From positions 1 through 64,000 of the forward strand of contig JAJCXR010000055.1 in NCBI GenBank assembly GCA_029263315.1: 64,000 nucleotides of DNA, in the 5' to 3' direction. The stretch's first letter is position 1. Each line of letters starts with the position of its first letter. This DNA is from Acidobacteriota bacterium (GTDB taxonomy: Bacteria; Acidobacteriota; Thermoanaerobaculia; Multivoradales; J023). Of this stretch, positions 19,707 to 28,041 are shown piece after piece. The notes beneath the pieces are model-generated. The model searched no databases, was not told the DNA's origin, and was given only the letters and a program-made list of their open reading frames with translations. The position numbers and the translations under genes were made by a program.

Positions 19707-20373
19707 GACGCTATGCTCGCGTTCCCGTCCGGGCTCGGAGCGCCTTCCCCTGATGCTTCTCGCCGTTTTGGGCGCCTTGCTGACGGTGGGTTGCCGCCAG
19801 GATATGCACGATCAACCGAAGATCGAGCCCTATGAGGTGAACAACTTTTTCGCCGACGGTATGGGCTCTCGGATACCCCCTGCCGGAACCATCGCCCGCG
19901 GCTGGCTGCGCGAAGATTCGGCCCTGTGGGAAGGCAAGGACGCCGCCGGCGAGCTGGTCGACACGTTGCCCATGGCCCTCGACCAGGCCCTGTTGGAGCG
20001 CGGACAGCAACGTTTCGAGATTTACTGTAGCGTTTGCCATGGAAGCACCGGTGACGGCCAAGGCATGATCGTACGCCGTGGTTTCAAGCAGCCGTCGCCG
20101 CTGTACGAGCAGCGATTGCAGGAGATGCCGGTGGGTTACTTCTTCGATGTGATGACCAACGGCTTCGGTTTGATGTCGAGCTATGCCAAGCAGGTGCCGG
20201 TGCAGGACCGCTGGGCCATTGCCGCGTATATCCGGGCCCTGCAGCTGAGCCAAAACGCTGCCCTTGCCGAATTGCCGTCGCCGATCCAAGACGAATTCCA
20301 TGCTGCCTTGACCGCTGCCGAGTCGGAGGGCGACGGCGTCCACCACGATGACGCCGCGGCGGAGCATCACTGA
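19690..20373 (+). CDS. actE: Alternative complex III subunit ActE, monohaem cytochrome c lipoprotein
   Basis: 227 residues from the ATG at 19690, with a GAGG site just upstream inside actD (17-base overlap). The open frame extends back to 19615, but that part duplicates actD sequence in another frame. A hydrophobic signal ends in a lipobox-like LLTVGC (Cys 35). One haem c site CSVCH is at 113-117, with a possible distal Met in the MPVGYFFDVMTNGFGLM segment. The C-terminus is His/Asp rich. In alternative complex III this is the mobile or terminal haem passing electrons to the oxidase. Confidence 0.92.
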   Translation: MTLIGKTLCSRSRPGSERLPLMLLAVLGALLTVGCRQDMHDQPKIEPYEVNNFFADGMGSRIPPAGTIARGWLREDSALWEGKDAAGELVDTLPMALDQALLERGQQRFEIYCSVCHGSTGDGQGMIVRRGFKQPSPLYEQRLQEMPVGYFFDVMTNGFGLMSSYAKQVPVQDRWAIAAYIRALQLSQNAALAELPSPIQDEFHAALTAAESEGDGVHHDDAAAEHH

Positions 20374-20413
20374 ACCTGAGCGATTTTCGCCAGCGACAGA
20401 GAGATAAATCGAG

Positions 20414-21670
20414 ATGATTGAGCAAACGAGCCAAACGATGCTGACGGGGGACTTCGAGCCCTTGGAAGATCTGGGCCGTCTTCAGACCAAAGCGTGGATC
20501 GTCGGGGCCATCGGGGTGCTCGGCCTTCTAACCGGCTATTTCTTGCATAGTGACAATCCTGGGCAGTTCTACCTGCCCTACCTGGTGGCTTGGTTGATGC
20601 TGGTCTGTGTGTCGATGGGCGTTTTTGTCATTTCCATGCTGGGAAATGTCACCAACGGCGATTGGGTGGTGATGATCCGTCCGGTATCCGAAGCCTCGGG
20701 ACGCACCTTGCCCTTTGTCTTCCTGGCGGGTCTTCCGGTCGCCTTGGGGCTGCCCTATCTCTATGAATGGGTAACGGCGAATGTCACCGATCCGTCGTTG
20801 GAGACCTACGACAGCCTGACCGCCTATAAGAGCTATTGGCTGAGCACCGATCCGGGCAGCATGTTCGGCGGTGTCTACGTGCGGGCGGTGATCTACTTCG
20901 CCATCTGGTCGTTCCTGGCCTACCGCTTGAGCGCCATCTCACGACGCTACAACAGCGACGGCGATCCGGCGGACCGCGAGCGTCTCAAAAAGTGGAGCGC
21001 TGGCGGCATGGTGATCTATGTGCTGACCGGCACCCTGGCTTCCGTCGACTGGATCATGGCTGTGGATCCCCACTGGTTCAGCAGTCTGTATGGATTCGCC
21101 TGGGTGGGTGGCCAAGCCTTGGCCGGCTTCTGTGTCTGTGCCGTGGCGATGAGCTGGCTCAAGGATCGTCAACCCTTCAAGCGGGTGGTCAGCAAGAAGC
21201 TGTTCCATGATTACGGCAAGTTGATCCTCGCCTTCACGGTGCTGTGGGCCTACTTCGCCTTCTCCCAATTCTTGATCATCTGGTCCGGCAATTTGCCGGA
21301 GGAAATCACCTGGTATCTGGTCCGCAGCGAACACGGTTTCAAGGAGCTGTCGGTGTTTGTGGTCTTGGGCCATTTTGTCATTCCGTTCGCCATCTTGCTG
21401 TCCGCCAACCTGAAGAAGAAACCTAAGCTGTTGGCTGGCGTGGCGGTTTGGATCCTCTTGATGCGCTGGCTCGATTTCTACTGGATGATCGTTCCCAGCC
21501 ACCACCATCATTTCGAAGGTGGGCATGTCTGGCCCGGATGGCTGGATCTGGCCGCATTGATGGGCCTCCTGGGAATTTGGGTGGCTTTGACGATTGGCCA
21601 GTTCAAGGGTCGCAAAGCCCTGCCCATTCAGGAACCCCTGTTCAAGGAGCTCGTCAGCCATGGCCGATGA
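20414..21670 (+). CDS. actF: Alternative complex III subunit ActF, NrfD-like membrane protein
   Basis: 418 residues with about ten membrane segments, related to ActC by fold but lacking a neighbouring iron-sulfur contact. Recognisable stretches are FYLPYLVAWLMLVCVSMG, SVDWIMAVDPHWFSSLYG, LIIWSGNLPEEITWYL and a histidine cluster PSHHHHFEGGH near 360. It gives the second membrane half of alternative complex III. The stop overlaps the next gene by 11 bases. Confidence 0.92.
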   Translation: MIEQTSQTMLTGDFEPLEDLGRLQTKAWIVGAIGVLGLLTGYFLHSDNPGQFYLPYLVAWLMLVCVSMGVFVISMLGNVTNGDWVVMIRPVSEASGRTLPFVFLAGLPVALGLPYLYEWVTANVTDPSLETYDSLTAYKSYWLSTDPGSMFGGVYVRAVIYFAIWSFLAYRLSAISRRYNSDGDPADRERLKKWSAGGMVIYVLTGTLASVDWIMAVDPHWFSSLYGFAWVGGQALAGFCVCAVAMSWLKDRQPFKRVVSKKLFHDYGKLILAFTVLWAYFAFSQFLIIWSGNLPEEITWYLVRSEHGFKELSVFVVLGHFVIPFAILLSANLKKKPKLLAGVAVWILLMRWLDFYWMIVPSHHHHFEGGHVWPGWLDLAALMGLLGIWVALTIGQFKGRKALPIQEPLFKELVSHGR

Positions 21671-22235
21671 TCGCAAGACGTGGCGCAAGAACCTGCCGGC
21701 CGATTTCGATGGTCGCTTCGGCAAAGAGTTCGACGACGAGCTCAACATCAAGATAATTGTGCAGGTGGCCGTTGGGCTTCTCGCCATCTGTGCTCTGACT
21801 TTTGTCGGTACTTGGGGCCTCCTGCGTTGGTTCGGTGCCCGGGCGGCAGCAGCGCAACCGGCACCGTCGGCGGTGGCCGAAGCCAATGTCGTGTACGCGC
21901 CGCCGGGTCCGCAGCTACAAGCCCATCCGGAGCAGGAAATGGAAGCACTGCGCCATGAGATGCAAGCGCAGCTCAACGGCTATGGTTGGGTTGACGAGGT
22001 CGCCGGCACGGTCCACATTCCTGTGGAGCAGGCCATGGCGCTGCTGGTGGAGAAAGCTGGGTCAGCGGCATCCCAAGACGCTGCATCTCAGGATGCAGTA
22101 TCTCCGGGTACCGTATCTCAGGATGCCGTGGGCGATGATGCCATGCTTGCCCCGGGCGAGGCCTCCGGGCGGACGACCGTGGCTGACCCTAGCGATGAGA
22201 CTGCCGGCGCCCACGACGAAGGGGGCCATCGATGA
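21660..22235 (+). CDS. Single-TM protein of unknown function in the ACIII-caa3 operon
   Basis: 191 residues from the ATG at 21660, overlapping actF by 11 bases and the SCO gene by 4. One membrane helix (about 30-52) follows a basic N-terminus. Then comes a segment MEALRHEMQAQLNGYGWVDE with VHIPVEQAMALLVEKA, resembling a motif I recall from small unnamed proteins beside SCO and oxidase genes. The last 80 residues are low-complexity with SQDA-type repeats (ASQDA twice, then VSPG, VSQDA). No haem or metal motif is present. Position suggests a role in assembly of, or tethering between, complex III and the oxidase (inference). Confidence 0.75.
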   Translation: MADDRKTWRKNLPADFDGRFGKEFDDELNIKIIVQVAVGLLAICALTFVGTWGLLRWFGARAAAAQPAPSAVAEANVVYAPPGPQLQAHPEQEMEALRHEMQAQLNGYGWVDEVAGTVHIPVEQAMALLVEKAGSAASQDAASQDAVSPGTVSQDAVGDDAMLAPGEASGRTTVADPSDETAGAHDEGGHR

Positions 22236-23131
22236 AGCGAGCCCCTTCGAAGCCCCGTCGCCTTGGGCGGTGGGTGGGTCTTTGGACCCTCGTCCTGACG
22301 CTTCCCTGGCTCCTTGCGAGCCCGCTGGCGGCGGACGAGGGTTTGGTGGACCCGAAGAACATGCCTGGACCCCTGAAGGAGGTGGGATTCGATCAGAAGA
22401 TCGGTGACGTCCTGCCCCTGGATGCCGCCTTCGTCGACGAAGCGGGTCGGCGGGTAGTTCTCGGCGACTTCTTCGGTGAGCGTCCGGTGATCGTGGCTTT
22501 TGTCTACTACGACTGCCCGATGCTGTGCTCGTTGGTGATGAATGGCCTGGCCAAGAGTATCGGCGTTCTCGAGTTCAATGCCGGCGAAGCCTTCGATGTG
22601 GTGGCCATTTCCATCGACCCAACGGATACCCCGGCCAAGGCGTCCAAGGCCAAGCTCGAAGCGGTGCAAAGGTACGGCCGCCCCGAGACAGCGGAGGGTT
22701 GGCATTTCCTCTCGGGGGAAGAAAGCCAGATCACCCGGGTCACCGAGACGGCTGGTTTCCAGTACACGTTCATTCCCGAAACCGGTGATTACGCCCATGC
22801 GGCTGGTATCCTGGTGGCGACCGTCGATGGCACCATCGCCCAGTATTACTACGGCATCGAGTACTCCCCTAAGGATCTCCGTTTGGCCATGGTCGAGGCG
22901 TCGCAGAATGGTCTCGGATCGGTGGTCGATCAAATCCTTCTCTATTGCTACCGTTACAACCCGTCGTTGGGTAAATACACGGCCGTCATCACCCGCGTCT
23001 TGCGGTTGGCCGGCTTGGTCTTTTGTATTTGCCTGGCTGCTTTTCTCTGGATCAACTGGCGGCGCGACCGCGTTTCGGATCGCGAAATGTTGCGACGCCA
23101 AGCGTCCACCGAGGGAGCCACGTCGAGATGA
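22232..23131 (+). CDS. SCO1/SenC-type copper chaperone
   Basis: 299 residues. N-terminal signal or anchor (about 12-34), then a thioredoxin-like domain with the copper motif CPMLC (in DCPMLCSLVMNGL) and a downstream His in GDYAHAAG as third ligand. There is a C-terminal membrane helix (about 255-275), an extension seen in SCO proteins of ACIII-caa3 clusters. It should deliver copper to the CuA site of the oxidase subunit II encoded next. The start overlaps the previous gene by 4 bases and the end overlaps coxB (ATGA). Confidence 0.92.
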   Translation: MKRAPSKPRRLGRWVGLWTLVLTLPWLLASPLAADEGLVDPKNMPGPLKEVGFDQKIGDVLPLDAAFVDEAGRRVVLGDFFGERPVIVAFVYYDCPMLCSLVMNGLAKSIGVLEFNAGEAFDVVAISIDPTDTPAKASKAKLEAVQRYGRPETAEGWHFLSGEESQITRVTETAGFQYTFIPETGDYAHAAGILVATVDGTIAQYYYGIEYSPKDLRLAMVEASQNGLGSVVDQILLYCYRYNPSLGKYTAVITRVLRLAGLVFCICLAAFLWINWRRDRVSDREMLRRQASTEGATSR

Positions 23132-24126
23132 GGCTCAGCTTTCCACTCTTCCCCGAACAGGCTTCCACTTTGGCCTCGAAAGTGGACTCACTGTATTTTT
23201 TCTCCTTGGCCATCAGCGCCTTCTTTTCGGTGTTGATCGCCCTTGTCATCTTCGCCTTCTTCATCAAGTTCCGGCGTCGTCGGGCGGGCGAGGTGGGCGC
23301 TCCGATCCACGGCTCGCTGATGCTCGAATTGGTGTGGTCGATCATTCCGTTCATCATCGCCATGTCACTCTTCGTCTGGGGGGCGATCGTCTACTTCGAC
23401 ATCGTCACCGTGCCGGGCAATGCGACGGAGTACTTCGCCACCGGAAAGCAGTGGATGTGGAAATTCCAGCATCCAGAGGGGCAGCGAGAGATCAATGTCC
23501 TGCACATTCCGGTGGGCGAGACCATCAAGCTGAAGATGACCTCTGAGGACGTCATCCACAGCTTCTACATTCCGGCATTTCGGGTCAAACAGGATGTGCT
23601 GCCGGGCCGCTATACGACGATCTGGTTCGAGGCGACAAAGCCCGGTACCTATCACCTCTTCTGCGCCGAGTATTGCGGCTCCGAGCATTCTCTGATGGGT
23701 GGTTCCGTCGTGGTGATGGAACCGGACGAGTACCAGGCTTGGCTCGATGATGCGGGGCCGGTGGCGTCCCCCGAAGAGATCGGAGCAGCGCTCTTCGACC
23801 AGTACATTTGTAGCACCTGTCACGAGACCGATGACTCCGGGCGCGGCCCGTCTCTGCATGGCATCTACGGCAAGGAAGCGCGGCTGGCGGACGGCCGTAC
23901 GGTGATGCGCGACGACGACTACCTCCGCGAATCGATCCTGCGACCGGCAACTCACATCGTCAACGGCTACCCGCAGATCATGCCCACCTTCCAAGGGCAG
24001 ATCAACGAAGTAGGAGTGTTGCAGCTCATCTCATACATCAAATCACTCGGTGACTCCGAGACACCGGCCGCCGCCGCAGGCGACGAGGCAGTGGCGGCGA
24101 GCAACAGTGTAGGGACCGAGGAGTGA
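23128..24126 (+). CDS. coxB: Cytochrome c oxidase subunit II with fused cytochrome c (caa3 type)
   Basis: 332 residues from the ATG at 23128, which overlaps the SCO stop (ATGA). Two membrane helices (about 22-47 and 66-90) precede the CuA cupredoxin domain with ligands His 144, Cys 179, Glu 181, Cys 183, His 187 and Met 190 (CAEYCGSEHSLM). A C-terminal cytochrome c domain has haem site CSTCH at 228-232 and a possible distal Met near IMPTFQG. The fused cytochrome makes this a caa3 oxidase, which can take electrons directly from alternative complex III. Confidence 0.95.
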   Translation: MRLSFPLFPEQASTLASKVDSLYFFSLAISAFFSVLIALVIFAFFIKFRRRRAGEVGAPIHGSLMLELVWSIIPFIIAMSLFVWGAIVYFDIVTVPGNATEYFATGKQWMWKFQHPEGQREINVLHIPVGETIKLKMTSEDVIHSFYIPAFRVKQDVLPGRYTTIWFEATKPGTYHLFCAEYCGSEHSLMGGSVVVMEPDEYQAWLDDAGPVASPEEIGAALFDQYICSTCHETDDSGRGPSLHGIYGKEARLADGRTVMRDDDYLRESILRPATHIVNGYPQIMPTFQGQINEVGVLQLISYIKSLGDSETPAAAAGDEAVAASNSVGTEE

Positions 24127-24131
24127 ACACC

Positions 24132-25808
24132 ATGACGGACACGACGCAAGCGGCTGCGGTCTCAGCGTCCCCTGAAAAGCAGCTACCCAAGAACCACTAT
24201 TTGAATGCCGCCCACGGCATCAAGTCTTGGCTTTTCACCACCGATCACAAACGCATCGGTCTGCTGTACCTAGGGTCGATCACCATTTTCTTTTTCATCG
24301 GTGGTGCCTATGCGTCGCTGATTCGCCTCGAGCTCCTGACCCCACAAGGGGATTTGGTGCAGCCGGATACCTACAACCGGTTGTTCACCATGCACGGCAT
24401 CTTGATGATTTTCTTCTTCCTCCTGCCGTCGATTCCGGCGGTTTTGGGAAACTTCATCATTCCGTTGCAGATCGGGGCCAAAGACGTCGCCTTCCCGAAG
24501 CTCAACCTGGCCAGTTGGTACATGTATGTGATCGGCGCCTGCTTCACCCTCTTCGCGCTGTTCAAGGGCGGCGTCGATACCGGGTGGACGTTCTACACGC
24601 CGTTCAGCTCCACCTACTCGAACAGCTATGTGGTGGCGGTGGCCGTCGGTATTTTCATCAACGGCTTCTCGTCGATCTTCACCGGAATCAACTTCATCGC
24701 CACCATCCACCGCATGCGAGCCCCGGGCATGACCTGGTTCCGCCTGCCGCTGTTCATCTGGTCGCACTACGCCACCAGCTTGATCATGGTGCTGGGTACG
24801 CCGGTATTGGCCATCACGTTGTTGCTGGTGGGCATGGAGCGCATGTTCAATTTCGGATTCTTCGATCCGGCCCTGGGCGGTGATCCGGTGCTTTTCCAGC
24901 ACCTGTTCTGGTTTTACTCCCACCCCGCCGTGTACATCATGGTCTTGCCTTCCATGGGTGTGGTCTCCGAGATCATCGCGGCGTTTTCCCGTAAGCAAGT
25001 GTTCGGCTACAAGTTCGTCGCCTTTGCGTCGATCGGTATCGCCGTGCTCGGATTTCTGGTGTGGGGCCACCACATGTTCGTCAGTAGTCAGTCGCCGTAT
25101 ACGGGACTGATCTTCTCGGCGCTCTCGATGATGGTGGCGATACCCTCGGCGGTCAAGGTGTTCAACTGGATGGCGACTCTCTACCAAGGGTCCATCGAGT
25201 ACTCGACACCGATGTTCTACGCCTTGGGTTTCATAGGTCTGTTCACCATCGGCGGTTTGACCGGCGTGATGTTGGGTACCATGGGGCTCGACGTGCATGT
25301 CCACGATACCTATTTCGTGGTGGCCCATTTCCACTACATCATGGTGGGTGGTGCGGTCTTCGGATACCTCGGAGGAATTCACTATTGGTGGCCGAAGATA
25401 ACGGGCCGACTGTACTCCGGTTTCTGGTCACATCTTTCTGCCCTGGTCATCTTCCTGGGATTCAACCTGACGTTCTTCCCCCAATTCGTGCTCGGCTACT
25501 TGGGCATGCCCCGTCGTTACCACGTCTATCCGGAAGAGTTTCAAGTACTCAACATCCTGTCGACGGCAGGCGCCTCGATCTTGGCGGTGGGGTATGCCAT
25601 TCCGATGGTCTACTTCGTGCTCTCCCTGCGCAAGGGTGAGATCGCCGGGCCGAATCCATGGGGAGCCGTGGGTTTGGAGTGGGAAACCACGTCACCACCG
25701 CCTCTGCACAACTTCGAATCGATGCCGGTGGTGGATTTCGAGCCCTACCAATACGAAGAGCACGAACCGGTGCCGAAACCCTACCGTTATTCCCGTTCCG
25801 AAGGTTGA
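24132..25808 (+). CDS. coxA: Cytochrome c oxidase subunit I, A2-type haem-copper oxygen reductase
   Basis: 558 residues from the ATG at 24132 with a GAGGAG site 10 bases upstream; the GTG at 24123 is too close to that site. About 12 membrane helices. The haem a3/CuB region is FYSHPAVYIMVLPSMG. The Glu of the usual D-channel end is replaced by the YS pair, marking the A2 branch. Other landmarks are WGHHMFV, VAIPSAVKVFNW (K-channel region) and HDTYFVVAHFHYIM (haem ligands). It reduces oxygen and pumps protons. Confidence 0.96.
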   Translation: MTDTTQAAAVSASPEKQLPKNHYLNAAHGIKSWLFTTDHKRIGLLYLGSITIFFFIGGAYASLIRLELLTPQGDLVQPDTYNRLFTMHGILMIFFFLLPSIPAVLGNFIIPLQIGAKDVAFPKLNLASWYMYVIGACFTLFALFKGGVDTGWTFYTPFSSTYSNSYVVAVAVGIFINGFSSIFTGINFIATIHRMRAPGMTWFRLPLFIWSHYATSLIMVLGTPVLAITLLLVGMERMFNFGFFDPALGGDPVLFQHLFWFYSHPAVYIMVLPSMGVVSEIIAAFSRKQVFGYKFVAFASIGIAVLGFLVWGHHMFVSSQSPYTGLIFSALSMMVAIPSAVKVFNWMATLYQGSIEYSTPMFYALGFIGLFTIGGLTGVMLGTMGLDVHVHDTYFVVAHFHYIMVGGAVFGYLGGIHYWWPKITGRLYSGFWSHLSALVIFLGFNLTFFPQFVLGYLGMPRRYHVYPEEFQVLNILSTAGASILAVGYAIPMVYFVLSLRKGEIAGPNPWGAVGLEWETTSPPPLHNFESMPVVDFEPYQYEEHEPVPKPYRYSRSEG

Positions 25809-25826
25809 CGGAGAAGGAGCTCTAGC

Positions 25827-26507
25827 GTGTCTGCGTCCAATGTCGCTGCCGCCGACCACCATCCTGAGGGTCTGGCGCACCATTTCGAGAGCCTCGAACA
25901 ACAGAAGCAGTCGTCGTTTTTCGGCATGTGGCTGTTCATGGCCCAAGAGGTCATGTTCTTCGGCGGTCTCTTTGTTTGTTATGTCGTCTACCGATCCATG
26001 TACGGAGAGGCGTTTGCCGCCGGTAGCCGCGAGCTCTACCCAGCCCTAGGAGCCGCTAACACCGCCGTACTGTTGTTCAGCTCCTTCACCATGGTGCTGG
26101 CGGTGCTCGGTGCCCAGCGGGGAAATCGAAAGATGATCGTCGGGGGGCTGATCCTGACGATTTTCTTCGGTGCCATGTTCCTCGGCATCAAATGGCAGTT
26201 CGAGTACCTGCCGAAGTGGGAGCATCACCTGGTGCCCGGTCCCAATTTCGAATGGCATGGCGAAGCGGTGGGGAGAGGTGTAGAGATCTTCTTCAGCCTC
26301 TACTTCGGCATGACCGGAATGCATGCCTTGCACATGATCGTCGGCATCGGCATCATGCTGTTCATGCTGCGCCCCGCCTGGAAAGGCAAGTGGGGACCGA
26401 ACAACTACAATTTCGTCGAGGGATTCGGTCTGTACTGGCATTTCGTCGACATCGTGTGGATTTTCCTCTTTCCCTTCCTCTACCTCATCGGTCTGGCCGG
26501 CCACTGA
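25827..26507 (+). CDS. coxC: Cytochrome c oxidase subunit III
   Basis: 226 residues from a GTG with AAGGAG 8 bases upstream. Several hydrophobic helices with GMWLFMAQEVMFFGGLF near 33-49, TGMHALHMIVGIG and YWHFVDIVWIFLFP at the C-terminus, all hallmarks of subunit III. It starts 18 bases after coxA. It keeps proton uptake and turnover stable in the oxidase. Confidence 0.95.
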   Translation: MSASNVAAADHHPEGLAHHFESLEQQKQSSFFGMWLFMAQEVMFFGGLFVCYVVYRSMYGEAFAAGSRELYPALGAANTAVLLFSSFTMVLAVLGAQRGNRKMIVGGLILTIFFGAMFLGIKWQFEYLPKWEHHLVPGPNFEWHGEAVGRGVEIFFSLYFGMTGMHALHMIVGIGIMLFMLRPAWKGKWGPNNYNFVEGFGLYWHFVDIVWIFLFPFLYLIGLAGH

Positions 26508-26532
26508 CGCCGCAGGCAGGAGATCGCGAGAT

Positions 26533-26850
26533 ATGTCAGACCACCACGATCATTCAGAGCACCACGACCACCCCATCAAGCCGTACGTCATGATCCTGTT
26601 GGCCCTCCTCGGGCTGACCGGGCTGACCGTCGGAGTGGCCTTCATCCATTTTGGCGAGCCGTGGGCCGATATCGTCGCCTTTACCATTGCCGTTGCCAAG
26701 GCCACCTTGGTGGTCAGCTTCTTCATGCATGTGCGAGGCAGCTCGCCGTTGATCAAGGTTGCGGCCGTCGGTGGATTCCTTTGGCTGCTGATTTTCTTCA
26801 GCATCATCTTGACGGACTATTTTTCGCGGACCTTTGAGTTCACGTCTTAG
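26533..26850 (+). CDS. coxD: Cytochrome c oxidase subunit IV-like small membrane protein
   Basis: 105 residues. A His-rich N-terminus (HHDHSEHHDHP) precedes three hydrophobic segments, with FTIAVAKATLVVSFFMH typical of bacterial oxidase subunit IV (COX4 prokaryotic family). Last gene of the operon, 25 bases after coxC and 34 bases before a terminator hairpin. A supporting structural or assembly subunit. Confidence 0.9.
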   Translation: MSDHHDHSEHHDHPIKPYVMILLALLGLTGLTVGVAFIHFGEPWADIVAFTIAVAKATLVVSFFMHVRGSSPLIKVAAVGGFLWLLIFFSIILTDYFSRTFEFTS

Positions 26851-26884
26851 GACTAGGGAATCCAATTAAGATCGGTAGCAAGAA

Positions 26885-26910
26885 GGGCCCTGCTGAAGAG
26901 CAGGGCCTTT
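26885..26910 (+). terminator. Terminator of the ACIII-caa3 operon
   Basis: A 9-bp stem GGCCCTGCT / AGCAGGGCC with a GAAG loop, followed by TTTGGCTTT. It begins 35 bases after coxD and ends the operon. Confidence 0.8.
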
Positions 26911-26942
26911 GGCTTTCTGGGCATGGCTAGGCGGCGTCCGCA

Positions 26943-26955
26943 GGTGCCTGGCACC
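26943..26955. repeat. GGTGCCTGGCACC palindrome, copy 1
   Basis: A perfect palindrome (6-bp arms, single T centre) inside the 20-mer GTCCGCAGGTGCCTGGCACC at 26936-26955. The same 20-mer occurs twice more on the other side of the toxin-antitoxin pair. It lies between the operon terminator and the toxin gene end. Confidence 0.75.
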
Positions 26956-26989
26956 TAATTCAGGTCGCCTAGTTCTGGAGGCATCGCGG

Positions 26990-27385
26990 CTACGGATGGA
27001 TGATCGTGACTTCGTATTGTGTGAGCTTTGAGTCCGCTGTCATCAGCGCCAACTCTTCCAACTGGGCTTGCGCCACCAACATGCGATCGAAAGGGTCTCG
27101 ATGGTGCTGCGGCAAGCTGGCGGCTCGCAATGCATGACCAGGCCGAATAGGTAGCGTTGTCAGTTGGTTCTCGATCAAGCGAGCCATGACAAATCGCTCC
27201 GGCGACGCAGGCAGGGTGAGCTTTCCTGAGCGAACCTTGATGGCAAGCTCCCAGACGCTGGCTGAAGAGAGAAATAGTGTGTTGCTCGGATCAACCAGCA
27301 AATCTTGGCTGGCCGAGGACAGTCGCTCTTTCGCGCCATTCATCCAGAGCCAGACATGGGTATCAAGCAGGATCCGAGACTTCAC
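26990..27385 (-). CDS. PIN-domain toxin of a type II toxin-antitoxin pair
   Basis: 131 residues, full length for the family. It starts with RILLDTHVWLWM (first PIN Asp), has SSASVWELAIKV with the conserved Glu, and HHRDPFDRMLVAQAQ followed by LMTADSKL with the remaining acidic residues. PIN toxins are metal-dependent RNases. The start is a GTG at 27385, 23 bases inside the antitoxin gene, so the two are co-translated. It belongs to the PIN group usually paired with Phd/YefM antitoxins, as here. Confidence 0.92.
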   Translation of the reverse strand: MKSRILLDTHVWLWMNGAKERLSSASQDLLVDPSNTLFLSSASVWELAIKVRSGKLTLPASPERFVMARLIENQLTTLPIRPGHALRAASLPQHHRDPFDRMLVAQAQLEELALMTADSKLTQYEVTIIHP

Positions 27386-27623
27386 CGGTAGCTTCGCCGT
27401 AGAAAAGATCTTCTAGCTCGGGCATTGGGGCCTCGAAGTCATCGGCGATGACGATCTTGCCCGCGTCGAGGCCCAGTTTGCGTGGAGTCTTACGAGACTC
27501 CACAGGGACAAGCCTTACAACTGGTGTGCCAGCCCGAGCGATAACGACCTCTTCGCCGGTCAACGCTGCATCGATCAAGCGGGAGAGATGAGTTTTGGCT
27601 TGGTGAATGTTCGTGGTCTTCAT
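27363..27623 (-). CDS. Phd/YefM-family antitoxin
   Basis: 86 residues. The N-terminus MKTTNIHQAKTHLSRLIDAAL is the Phd/YefM DNA-binding and dimer fold, with GEEVVIARAGTPVVRLVPV following. The acidic C-terminal third (ADDFEAPMPELEDLFYG) is the usual toxin-binding tail. It would neutralise the PIN toxin and repress the pair. It lies upstream of the toxin on the minus strand, with 23 bases of overlap. Confidence 0.92.
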   Translation of the reverse strand: MKTTNIHQAKTHLSRLIDAALTGEEVVIARAGTPVVRLVPVESRKTPRKLGLDAGKIVIADDFEAPMPELEDLFYGEATGEVSDPA

Positions 27624-27764
27624 GGATATAGCTTAGTCGATAGTCTAGCTAGTTCCCACCAGTTTGGCGAAAACGGTCCTAGCGGGAGGCCCCTCGAGCG
27701 AGCACGGACGGAGTGTGTCTGAGCTGGAGATGTGTCGGCCGGCGTGCGATGCTCTCTGTCCGCA

Positions 27765-27873
27765 GGTGCCTGGCACCATCCATCCCAACAGGTGCCTGGC
27801 ACCATCCCAACAGGTGCCTGGCACCGCATTTCGGGCACCGCACTTCGCGTCCCGTCCGCAGGTGCCTGGCACC
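27765..27873. repeat. Cluster of four GGTGCCTGGCACC palindromes
   Basis: Exact copies at 27765-27777, 27791-27803, 27813-27825 and 27861-27873, spaced 26, 22 and 48 bases apart. The first and last carry the same left flank as copy 1 at 26943 (GTCCGC); the middle two share the flank ATCCCAACA. They fill most of the 418-base gap between the antitoxin and the next gene (27624-28041), which otherwise shows no coding frame. They look like REP-type elements of the sort mobilised by REP-associated transposases; no transposase is present. Too short and irregular for CRISPR. Confidence 0.75.
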
Positions 27874-28041
27874 GCGATGAGCCATTTCTCAGGGTTATGG
27901 GACGTTATCTAGATTAGGATCTATGGATACGTTCGACGATGCCGCCTAGGGTGCCCGTTCTGCAGCCGCGATGCAGGACGCTTCGGAGGGCGTGTAGGTT
28001 GTTCCTACTGACCTGAGCACCGCGGCGGGAAGGAGCCCGCA

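Noticed and set aside
27765..27873. CRISPR array
   Set aside because: Units are 13-20 bases with irregular spacers of 9-35 bases, and no cas genes are near.
27645..27917. Several short frames rich in GTW, PGT and CQAP repeats
   Set aside because: They are translations of the GGTGCCTGGCACC palindrome cluster.
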